Below are positions 1 to 7,746 of a stretch of 64,000 nt of DNA, one piece after another. This DNA is from Opitutales bacterium (GTDB taxonomy: Bacteria > Verrucomicrobiota > Verrucomicrobiia > Opitutales > JABSRG01), in assembly GCA_028280845.1 (NCBI GenBank), contig JANQKZ010000036.1, positions 28,542 through 92,541 of the forward strand, read 5' to 3'. Position 1 is the first letter of the stretch. Every line of letters starts with the position of its first letter. The translations under genes were made by a program, and so were the position numbers. Below the pieces are notes generated by a model. That model was not told where the DNA came from, did no database searches, and saw only the letters and a list, made by a program, of their open reading frames with translations.

Positions 1-1492
1 AAATCCCCTCATCATATTCTAAGAGGGCCTTATGGAGCTGAAGCGGCCCCAAGTCTACCGATGACTGGAAGTGAACCATGGGAGCAGGGATCTCACGAGC
101 CGGCCGGGATCCCACCAATTCGCGGACAGCGGACCGCCGGTCCACCGGAGACCGTCGCGCCCAGTTGGCTTTACGCCTTGCCAGACCCATTTCATAGTCA
201 TCCATGAAAAAATCGAATATCGAGCGGGCGCCCTCTATTTCGAGAACCTGGCCGCTCGGGGTCGCCCATAGCTCCTCCTCGGTAAAGAGGGCATGGTCCG
301 CTTCCCAAATCTCTACCATTTCTCCGTTTAACCAGAAATGCAGCCATCTGGCTGCCGCCTCCCGCTGTGTGCGGTTATAGTTGTGCCCCGCATTGTTTTC
401 CAGGATATCCGCCCGCTCGGAATAACCCAAATCTGTGTAGCGCCGTTTGATATATCGGAAGCCCTCCCAAACGGCATCAATGAGGAAAAAATCATGGGTC
501 GCCGCCAGGATTTTTACCGGTGCGGGGGCTCGCATCAGGTAGAGCGCCGGGTGCTCTATCCCGATCTCCAGCATGCCAAAAAACTGTTGCTCCCCGTCTC
601 CCAGGGAATCCCAAACCTGCCGACTGGTCAAATGAGGCCAGCAGCTGGGTACAGCCACTTTCAATCGCTCATCCAGGGCAAATATATGCGACGTCTGCGT
701 GCCGCCCCCGCTGTTTCCCGTTACTCCGAGGCGCTCCGGATCCACTTCGGGGCGGCTCTCCAGATAGTCCAAAGCCCGCATCCCGTCCCAAACAAAATTC
801 TGAATTAGACCTTGTCCCAATAAAGTAGATATAATGGATTCCTGCATATGCATGTGAGTCCCGTAGTAGGGATAATCAGCATCGTTGCTGCGGTACTGCA
901 TACGCTCACTTTGATCAATTGGATCAAAGACAAAACCGACCATGCCGTGACTGGCAACGAGGGCGCCCATGGCCTGGTATTCATCGTGAGCCTTGGCCTC
1001 GACCGCATGCCCGCAAGGAATCAGAACACCCGCGTACGGCGCATCGAAAAACTGTGCTTTCGGAAGGTAGAGGCTCCCTGTTACATAGAACCCGGGGCGG
1101 CTTTCGAAGAGGACTTTTTCGACACGGTAACGCGGTCGATCAATTACCCCGGTCACTTGAGCGTTTAAGGGGGTTCGTTCGGGGAACGGACCAATCGAAT
1201 CAAGGATGGCCGATCGCCATACTTCAATCTGTTCATTCCAACCCCCATTCTCCTGAAGTTTCATGAAATTTTCGGCCCATTCATGATAACGGGCGACGGT
1301 TCGTTTTCGCAACTGGTTCTCCACCATCAGGCTGGGCTCCACCCCGTTTGGCAACTTACCGTCGATGACCTTAAACTCATCTTCAAGGCCACTCCAGGAG
1401 ACACCTGGAAGCATACCCATTAATGCAACAAGAGAAAACAACTTCCCCCATACCGGCCAAGAACCCAGGGCCAAGGTAGGTGTTTTTACCAT
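1..1492 (-). CDS. Exported alpha/beta-hydrolase esterase (acetyl-xylan-esterase-like), 3' end cut by window edge
   Basis: A continuous leftward frame runs from an ATG at 1492 to the left edge (about 497 codons, no stop). It begins with a hydrophobic signal peptide (MVKTPTLALGS..., then LFSLVALMGMLPG). The body reads as an alpha/beta hydrolase: a region with VLIPCGHAVEAK, then a nucleophile elbow GVTGNSGGG with Ser in the GxSxG position, then LAATHDFFLID, which could supply the acid, and NAGHNYNRTQ, which could supply the catalytic His. Secreted proteins of this kind in polysaccharide clusters are usually annotated as acetyl xylan esterases or large glucuronoyl-esterase-like hydrolases. The upstream ATG at 1497 is out of frame and stops at once, which supports 1492. 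A TTTCAT/ATGAAA palindrome lies about 50 bases upstream. The exact ester substrate is unknown and the C-terminus is outside the window. Confidence 0.8.
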   Translation of the reverse strand, partial: MVKTPTLALGSWPVWGKLFSLVALMGMLPGVSWSGLEDEFKVIDGKLPNGVEPSLMVENQLRKRTVARYHEWAENFMKLQENGGWNEQIEVWRSAILDSIGPFPERTPLNAQVTGVIDRPRYRVEKVLFESRPGFYVTGSLYLPKAQFFDAPYAGVLIPCGHAVEAKAHDEYQAMGALVASHGMVGFVFDPIDQSERMQYRSNDADYPYYGTHMHMQESIISTLLGQGLIQNFVWDGMRALDYLESRPEVDPERLGVTGNSGGGTQTSHIFALDERLKVAVPSCWPHLTSRQVWDSLGDGEQQFFGMLEIGIEHPALYLMRAPAPVKILAATHDFFLIDAVWEGFRYIKRRYTDLGYSERADILENNAGHNYNRTQREAAARWLHFWLNGEMVEIWEADHALFTEEELWATPSGQVLEIEGARSIFDFFMDDYEMGLARRKANWARRSPVDRRSAVRELVGSRPAREIPAPMVHFQSSVDLGPLQLHKALLEYDEGI

Positions 1493-1540
1493 TTCATTTT
1501 TATCACAAGCCCCATTTCCAGGGTCAAATCCAAATGATAA

Positions 1541-1562
1541 AACCATGAAATTTCATCATTAT
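1541..1562. promoter_or_regulatory. Candidate regulator operator (ATGAAATTTCAT palindrome)
   Basis: ATGAAATTTCAT at 1545-1556 is a perfect 12-base palindrome in the 292-base gap between the leftward esterase (start 1492) and the rightward dehydrogenase (start 1785). Its half-site ATGAAA/TTTCAT recurs in the gaps at 10.2, 12.8, 14.4, 28.2 and 29.9 kb. Here the half-sites are arranged the other way round from the TTTCATGAAA sites. Beyond it, the gap to 1784 holds no gene that I can support. Confidence 0.55.
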
Positions 1563-1784
1563 TTCACCAGCTTACAAGCTATCCGTACCATAGGACCGGG
1601 ATCTGGAAATCAGGAATCTGAAAATGTCCCGGGGGTTCCAACAAAACATCGCGTTATGGGGGATCGAGGGCTAAACCCATACCATGCATCGGTGGCACGA
1701 TAATATCCACTTGGATTCCCGCTCAACGGGCTTCGCGGGTGGATCCGGCTATCGCCCTCAGAGAGTTTTAATCCCCCTACACCC

Positions 1785-2546
1785 GTGATGACTCCTTTTA
1801 CCTTAGCCCAAGAAACAGCATTAATCACCGGCGGCGGTTCCGGGCTCGGACTGGGAATTGCCACCGCCATGGCAGAAGCTGGTGCCCGAGTCATCCTGGT
1901 GGGCCGACGACCCGATGTTTTGGCAGAGGCCGCCGGACATATCGGAGAGCGGGCCAGCTTTATCCCATGGGATATTAACCAGCTGCATGAAGCTGGGGAA
2001 CTGGTGGATGCTGCGCAACATGCAGCAGGGACCCCCCCCACAATTCTGGTAAACAATGCCGGTATACACCTGAAAAAGACTGCCGTAGAAACATCCTCGG
2101 ATGAATTTCAATCTGTCCTTTCCACTCATCTCGAGGCCGCTCATGCCCTCACCGCAGCCATCCTCCCCAGTATGATTGAACGTCGCCATGGGAACCTGCT
2201 CTTCATTTCCTCCATGGCAGCGATATTTGGAATTCCCCGGGTGGCGGCCTACTCCGCAGCAAAGTCCGCCCTTCACGGGCTGGTCCGGGCCCTCTCAGTT
2301 GAAGTATCCAGAAATGGGATACGGGTTAACGCCATCGCCCCCGGGTGGATCCGCACACCCATGATGGAAAAAGCCTTGAGCGGAGACCCCGCCCGCCGGG
2401 ATATCATATTGGGCCGAACCCCTATGGGCGTCTTCGGAGATCCCACCGATATCGGGCAGGCTGCGGTTTACCTGTGCTCGCCCGCAGCAAAGTTCGTCAC
2501 TGGGGCTATCCTACCCGTCGACGGAGGGGCCAGCATCGGATTTTGA
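1785..2546 (+). CDS. Short-chain dehydrogenase/reductase (gluconate 5-dehydrogenase type)
   Basis: 253 residues, a usual length for a classical SDR. The N-terminal Rossmann motif [11 protein letters not shown] binds NAD(P). NNAG follows near residue 90, then the catalytic Ser in ISSMAAIFG and YSAAK with the Tyr and Lys of the active site. The C-terminus carries the common [10 protein letters not shown] end. The frame opens with GTG at 1785 followed directly by ATG at 1788, so either may be the start. It lies 8 bases before an enolase-superfamily dehydratase, which fits oxidation or reduction of a hexonate or deoxy-keto acid in the same pathway. The closest relatives by motif are gluconate 5-dehydrogenase or 2-deoxygluconate 3-dehydrogenase types. 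The substrate itself cannot be told from the sequence. Confidence 0.85.
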   Translation: MMTPFTLAQETALITGGGSGLGLGIATAMAEAGARVILVGRRPDVLAEAAGHIGERASFIPWDINQLHEAGELVDAAQHAAGTPPTILVNNAGIHLKKTAVETSSDEFQSVLSTHLEAAHALTAAILPSMIERRHGNLLFISSMAAIFGIPRVAAYSAAKSALHGLVRALSVEVSRNGIRVNAIAPGWIRTPMMEKALSGDPARRDIILGRTPMGVFGDPTDIGQAAVYLCSPAAKFVTGAILPVDGGASIGF

Positions 2547-2554
2547 AACTCAAG

Positions 2555-3634
2555 ATGAACCCAAATCAAATCGTATCCCTCCGCCTGTTCTCAGCCGAGT
2601 CTGAATTTTCCCAACCGATCGCAGATGCCACACACCATATTCCCGGTATCCGCTTTCTGATCGCCGAGATCCAACTCGCCAACGGAATCACAGGCCAGGG
2701 CTATCTTTTATCCTTCCACTTTTTCCCCAAAGGGATGGTTGGGGCGATTCAAGATATGGAAACCTTTATTCAGGATTTTCGCGCTGACCAGATCAAGGCC
2801 ATGCAACAGGCCTTTGCCCTCGAAAGTGAGTACTATGGCCATGAAGGGCTGTTAAAATGGGTCCAGGCTATCCTCAACCTGGCGATGTGGGATGCCTGGG
2901 GAAAAGTACAGGAGCAGCCAGTTTGGAAGTTGCTGGGAGGGACATACAAAAGCGTGCCGGTTTACGGTTCCGGCGGCTGGCTCTCCTATTCGGACAAGCA
3001 GCTGCTGGATGAGGTTTCCCGGTATCGGGACCAAGGATTCAAGGCGGTAAAAATAAAAGTCGGCGCCAAAGAAGACGGACGGGATATCCACCGCTTAAGG
3101 CTGGTGCGCGAAATCTTGGGACCGGAAGTCAAAATCATGATGGACGCCAATCAAGGCATGAGTGTGGAGGCCGCACTGGCGCTCGCCGAAGCCGCGGCGC
3201 CCCTGGGAATCGAGTGGTTCGAAGAGCCTATCGATCATCTCGATTACGAGGGATATGCGAAGCTACGCCGGGAAGCAGGCATGTTAATTGCCATGGGCGA
3301 GCGGGAGTATTCTACTGCCCCCCTGGAAGCCCTCATCCGACGGGAGGCCATCCACCTCTGGCAGCCGGACTTGCTTCGCCTGGGGGGAGTCGAGGCCTGG
3401 TGTGAGTCTGCCGCCTTGGCCCACCGGCACAAAATCCCGGTCCTCCCCCACTATTACAAAGACTATGACGTCCCCCTGCTCTGCACGATACCCAATGGGA
3501 TGGGAGCGGAATCGTTCGACTGGATCGATGGCCTGATTGACAACCGGATGGAAATCTCGCAGGGGATGGCCCTTCCCCGGAGGACCCCTGGCTGGGGCTT
3601 TTCCTTTTTACACGACAAAATGAGCGAGGTGTAA
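2555..3634 (+). CDS. Mandelate racemase/muconate lactonizing enzyme family dehydratase (enolase superfamily)
   Basis: 359 residues from the ATG at 2555, 8 bases after the dehydrogenase stop. The frame is open further upstream inside the preceding gene, but this start gives the normal N-terminal capping domain. The barrel shows the expected residues: VKIKVG (KxK base), MDANQG (first metal Asp), WFEEP (second metal Glu), GERE (third metal Glu), WQPD (Asp of the His-Asp dyad) and LPHYYKDYD (catalytic His). This is the mandelate-racemase subgroup pattern, so an acid-sugar dehydratase (fuconate, galactarate or similar) or a racemase is likely. The protein has no signal peptide and should be cytoplasmic. 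With the dehydrogenase just before it, it forms a small acid-sugar catabolic unit. Confidence 0.88.
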   Translation: MNPNQIVSLRLFSAESEFSQPIADATHHIPGIRFLIAEIQLANGITGQGYLLSFHFFPKGMVGAIQDMETFIQDFRADQIKAMQQAFALESEYYGHEGLLKWVQAILNLAMWDAWGKVQEQPVWKLLGGTYKSVPVYGSGGWLSYSDKQLLDEVSRYRDQGFKAVKIKVGAKEDGRDIHRLRLVREILGPEVKIMMDANQGMSVEAALALAEAAAPLGIEWFEEPIDHLDYEGYAKLRREAGMLIAMGEREYSTAPLEALIRREAIHLWQPDLLRLGGVEAWCESAALAHRHKIPVLPHYYKDYDVPLLCTIPNGMGAESFDWIDGLIDNRMEISQGMALPRRTPGWGFSFLHDKMSEV

Positions 3635-3684
3635 AGAGGCTATCCAGGTCGCCCTAAACGTCCCATCCCAACTCAACTGCACAA

Positions 3685-4479
3685 CTATGAAAAAGACTGG
3701 TGGTGCGTATGGAGGCAGAGCACCCTGAGAGCGGATTCACCCCCGGTCAGATTGACACGAGACCCCGGCTTGACATAGAGGAGGTCACCCTGCGTTAAGG
3801 CGCATTGCTCCCCATCCAGGTCCGCTTCACCGGAACCGCTAAATATGAAATATGATCGTTCTATTTCAGAACTGAAGTCGAAAGTAGCGGACTGATCCGA
3901 TGAAAGGCAGAGGGCAGAAAGTTCAAAGCGATGGGTATCCCCTTTTCCGAGGAACGCCATCATTTCTCCCGTTTCGGCTGCTGTATCCAATCCCTCTGAG
4001 ATATCGACCCAATAAGATTGTTTGCGGAGAACCCCCACCGTGGTAGCTGCCCCTTCATCATAACCCGCATCCTGGTTATCGGCCTGGTCGCGGCGCACCT
4101 GCTTCATTTTATCGATGTGATCCTTAAAGGTGGTATGCCCCTCCTTCGAGGCATCATTGAAAACATTGAGAAGCAGGTATCCCAATTGTTCCGTTTTCCG
4201 GTTGATCGTTTGGTGGATCAGGCCCGAAGGCAGGTGAAGCATCGACCCCCGCGACACCGGATACTCCGTCTCCCCGATCCGGACCGCCCCGGAACCTTCG
4301 AGAACCAGAAATACCTGGTCTTTGTCCTCATGTCGATGGGGAGGGCCATCGAGAGGCTTGGGCCACGTATTGTAACCGATTTCAGTAAGACCGGTCTCGC
4401 TCCGATCCAGGAGCACCGTAATCCGGTTTAAACCCGCTACATCGAGTTGCTCCCCTTTTTGGTAATTTCGAAGAATCAT
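3685..4479 (-). CDS. Bicupin-domain protein
   Basis: 264 residues with two cupin barrels. The first (about residues 35-125) has PHRHEDKDQVFLVLEGSG and a later RGSMLHLPSGLIHQ, giving the His/Glu metal ligands of cupin motif 1 and the His of motif 2. The second (about residues 160-260) is degenerate: it keeps ERSYFIFSGSGEADLDGE and GDLLYVKPGSRV but lacks the clear metal-binding histidines. There is no signal peptide. It is convergent with the dehydratase at 2555-3634 and separated from the TonB receptor by a strong hairpin. Sugar isomerases, sugar-sensing proteins and small oxygenases share this fold, so no reaction can be named. Confidence 0.8.
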   Translation of the reverse strand: MILRNYQKGEQLDVAGLNRITVLLDRSETGLTEIGYNTWPKPLDGPPHRHEDKDQVFLVLEGSGAVRIGETEYPVSRGSMLHLPSGLIHQTINRKTEQLGYLLLNVFNDASKEGHTTFKDHIDKMKQVRRDQADNQDAGYDEGAATTVGVLRKQSYWVDISEGLDTAAETGEMMAFLGKGDTHRFELSALCLSSDQSATFDFSSEIERSYFIFSGSGEADLDGEQCALTQGDLLYVKPGSRVNLTGGESALRVLCLHTHHQSFS

Positions 4480-4513
4480 GGTAAGTATCGTTGATCCTGA
4501 ATATTAAGGTTAG

Positions 4514-4544
4514 GCGGCCACACGGTGCATAGACGTGTGGCCGC
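4514..4544 (-). terminator. Strong hairpin between TonB receptor and bicupin
   Basis: Inverted repeat GCGGCCACACG (4514-4524) and CGTGTGGCCGC (4534-4544): an 11-base-pair perfect stem with a 9-base loop, 42 bases past the receptor stop. No long T run follows in the receptor's direction, so it may be a terminator or an mRNA end-stabiliser. Confidence 0.6.
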
Positions 4545-4586
4545 TTCTAAGACAAGGGTTCGTCAATGAAACCCCGCTTGACTGAG

Positions 4587-7493
4587 TTAATAGTCGAAGT
4601 TCACCCCAAAACGGAAAATCCGGCCGTATTTTTGATACCCGAATACCCGATCGGCGGTACCGAAATAGAATTTCTCTTCTTCATCTGTCAGATTCTTAAC
4701 ATTGAAAAAGACCTTCCAGCCGTCACTGATCCGGTAACTCGCCTGAAAGTCCAACTGGGCTTGTGAATCCCGCCAGATATCTTCGTCCAGATTACCGCCA
4801 ATTTCAGTGATTTGCTCAGCCTGATATTGATAGGCTAACTTGGCCGAAAACTTATACTTCTCATAATAAAGAGCCACATTGTAGATGAGGTCCGGTTGAC
4901 GGAAGAAGGGAAACTCGTCCCCAGTCCGGTTAATATCGACGACACCTTCCAGAAGAAAGAGATTAACATCTTCGACTACCGCCTCGGACGTGATCAATGT
5001 GACATTGGCGTCCAGACCGAAGCCATCCCACGGTGCATCGGCAAAACGGAAGGGCAATTGCATGCCTAATTCCAAGCCGGAAACTTTACCTGACTTGGCA
5101 TTATCCACTCCACCAAATTCAAGGGTTTCATACCCGTCGCCATTCCAGGTCACGTTCTCTCCTTCGCCCTCAAAGGAAAATATGGGATTGCTGATATCTT
5201 TGTGGAAAATAGCAGCGGTGAAGGCTCCAGCTCCTTCCGGCAGATAATACTCAAGGCCGACATCAATATTCCATGACTCGTAGGCCTCCAGATCCGGACG
5301 CCCGATTTCCACTTCACCGACAAAGGGGAAGGCTGGATCCACCGGAGTTCCCAGAATCTCCAATTCACGGGCAGTGATGGGTGCGGAATCCTCAAAGGCG
5401 GGCCGACCTACCGTATAGGTGAAAGAAGCCCGGCCAATCAGGTAGTCACTGAAGCTGTAGCGAGCCTGGATATTGGGAAACCAGTGGTCGTAATCGATTT
5501 CAATCGGCTCTATCGGAGTTATGACAAATCCATCATCGGCATTGTCCCGTTCATCTTCCCGATACTCGTTGGCACCGACTGCCACATCAGTGTGCTCGTA
5601 GCGGAAACCGGCAATGAAATTCCACTTCCCGATGGAGTAATTTCCATAACCATAAACGGCCAGGATGTCCTCCTCGAAGTCGTAATCATCCTCGACCGAA
5701 TTACTGGCTGATTCCGTCGGGAATTCAGCGATGGAACTGTCAGCCACAAACCGGTCAAAGGCGGTGAAGGTGTTTTCCCAATTGATCAAGAGGCCAGTGT
5801 CATATTGGTCGAGCAACATGTAACCGGCATCATGAGGCCCGTATTCGGCCATCACCGTGTCCGCATTTAAATTATTAAAGCGGAAGGAGTTGTCATCGAC
5901 GGAACGCTCACGGGTGATGTACTTCACACCAAACTTCACAAACCCCTGACCGCCTCCCCAGTCATCGATGTCGTATTGGAAATCAATTTTCGGGGTCCAG
6001 GTCTTTTCTTCCACCGTGGAATCCTCAATCCGAAAACGGCGTAATTCCATCGGGGACAAGTCGGTATTGGTGATGGGGTGGAGGTTGAAATCGAACAGGT
6101 ATTCGGAACGATCCCAAGTCACGATGTCGGAGATTCCTTCAGCCGGATTGCCAGACCGGTCACGGTACTCCCCACGCCATTGTGCCCAGTCTAATTGCGG
6201 ATTGAATTCTTCAGCGTAGGAGTAAGTGATTTCCGGGGTGATGGTCCAATTCCCGAAGCGCTTTCTCCCCCCAACCGAAATGTTAAAGAGGGTCTGCTCG
6301 GTTACCTCCTCTTTTTCGCGACGCTCAATCCGGACCCGATCGGAAGTCCCGCTTGTGGCGGAAATCGTGGATACGTCCCTGATTTCAAAAATGTGCTCTT
6401 CAAGATTCTCCTCTTCTTTGAATTCGTTATATATGGCACGGACATAAAACTCGGTATCTTCATCGGGACGGAATTCAAGGTTTCCATTGATCCCGATACG
6501 CTCCCGTTCCGCCCACGTCGGCACGATTTCCGGTTGTTCCGGGAACCAGAATCCGTCTTCGTCGTTCCAACCTACTTTGAGCTCATCAACCTGGATCGGC
6601 CGAAAACTATAGCTCGCAGCAAGAGCCAGCCCCCAATCCTTGTTCGCGCCCAGACGGTCAGCCCAGGTGGCTTCCAGTCCGTAAAGTAAATCCTCGGCAC
6701 GTTCTGCATATCCCACTTCCCCGGAGAAGAAGAAGTAGCCCTCCTCACGATCCCAGGCAGAAGCGGAAACAATATTGATAGTGCCTCCCAGGGAATTTCC
6801 ATCCATATCCGGAGTAACCGTCTTGATGACCTCCAGCTGAGAAATCTGGGCGGAACCAATAACGTCGAGCGGCATGGAGCGGCCGGACCGACCATCGACC
6901 CCGGGAGCGGCCATGTTTGCCCCATTCAATGTGACATTGTTCAGATTCGGGTCAATTCCCCGGATTACCACAAACTGACCTTCACCATTATTTAAGGTCA
7001 CGTTGACTCCCGGCAATCGGGAAAGGGCGTCCGCCACATTCCGGTCCGGCAGACTACCAACGCTATCGGCAGAAATGATATCCATGGTATTGGTGGAACT
7101 CTTTTTCTGCTGCAAGGCACGAATCCGTCCCTCCAGGTAACCTTCCACCTGGAAAGCAGGAAGTTCCTGGATTTCCAGCCCCATCCGAGTGAGCACGGTT
7201 TGGGTGCCAGTTGCCGGCACCTCTACCGGATCAATCACCGTATCAAAACCGAGGTAGCGAACTTCCACCTCGTAGCTTCCTGAGGGCACATTATTGAAAC
7301 GGTAAACACCGTCTGAATTAGAAGTGGTGGTCCGTCCGGTACCGACCAATTCCACACTGGCTCCTGGAAGAAAACCACCGGTATTGGTGTCCATAACGGT
7401 TCCGACAATGTCACCGGCATGGGCAAATGCACCGGCGAAAAACCATCCAATCAACGGGATGATGAGGGTTAGTTTGAGGTTTGTCTTTTTCAT
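4587..7493 (-). CDS. TonB-dependent outer-membrane receptor with carboxypeptidase-regulatory-like N-domain
   Basis: 968 residues. A signal peptide (MKKTNLKLTLIIPLIGW...) is followed by a CarboxypepD_reg-like beta-sandwich (about 28-105; GTVMDTNTGGFLPGASVEL, DGVYRFNNVPSGSY). A plug domain has ADALSRLPGVNVT, GQFVVIRGID and VTPDMDGNSLGGTINI, and a long beta-barrel ends in FRFGVNFDY with the terminal aromatic residue expected for outer-membrane insertion. This matches the large receptors of the TonB-Xanth-Caul type (TIGR01782), which import oligosaccharides using TonB energy. No SusD-like lipoprotein is present, which fits Verrucomicrobiota or Proteobacteria rather than Bacteroidota. It most likely carries oligosaccharides released by the secreted enzymes in the window. 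The 253-base gap upstream (7494-7746) shows no gene and no TTTCATGAAA site. Confidence 0.93.
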   Translation of the reverse strand: MKKTNLKLTLIIPLIGWFFAGAFAHAGDIVGTVMDTNTGGFLPGASVELVGTGRTTTSNSDGVYRFNNVPSGSYEVEVRYLGFDTVIDPVEVPATGTQTVLTRMGLEIQELPAFQVEGYLEGRIRALQQKKSSTNTMDIISADSVGSLPDRNVADALSRLPGVNVTLNNGEGQFVVIRGIDPNLNNVTLNGANMAAPGVDGRSGRSMPLDVIGSAQISQLEVIKTVTPDMDGNSLGGTINIVSASAWDREEGYFFFSGEVGYAERAEDLLYGLEATWADRLGANKDWGLALAASYSFRPIQVDELKVGWNDEDGFWFPEQPEIVPTWAERERIGINGNLEFRPDEDTEFYVRAIYNEFKEEENLEEHIFEIRDVSTISATSGTSDRVRIERREKEEVTEQTLFNISVGGRKRFGNWTITPEITYSYAEEFNPQLDWAQWRGEYRDRSGNPAEGISDIVTWDRSEYLFDFNLHPITNTDLSPMELRRFRIEDSTVEEKTWTPKIDFQYDIDDWGGGQGFVKFGVKYITRERSVDDNSFRFNNLNADTVMAEYGPHDAGYMLLDQYDTGLLINWENTFTAFDRFVADSSIAEFPTESASNSVEDDYDFEEDILAVYGYGNYSIGKWNFIAGFRYEHTDVAVGANEYREDERDNADDGFVITPIEPIEIDYDHWFPNIQARYSFSDYLIGRASFTYTVGRPAFEDSAPITARELEILGTPVDPAFPFVGEVEIGRPDLEAYESWNIDVGLEYYLPEGAGAFTAAIFHKDISNPIFSFEGEGENVTWNGDGYETLEFGGVDNAKSGKVSGLELGMQLPFRFADAPWDGFGLDANVTLITSEAVVEDVNLFLLEGVVDINRTGDEFPFFRQPDLIYNVALYYEKYKFSAKLAYQYQAEQITEIGGNLDEDIWRDSQAQLDFQASYRISDGWKVFFNVKNLTDEEEKFYFGTADRVFGYQKYGRIFRFGVNFDY

Positions 7494-7746
7494 AGGGAGA
7501 CTGTTTTTGCCCTTTGGGGCTGGGGTATTTAGTTGGGAAATCCTTGGTTCAGATCATATTTAAAGTATGAACTTCAGGCAGGATATAGGGGGCGAGGGAT
7601 GGGATGGGGTGGGAACCGGGTTGGGGAAACCCAGTGGCAGGAGATTGAAGCAGGTTGGTTTTATAGGGCTTAGCCCCTTGGTTAAAACGTTGTATTGCTT
7701 AGGTTTATTCGGGTTAAAGAAGAGACATCGCAGCCCATTAAGTTCC

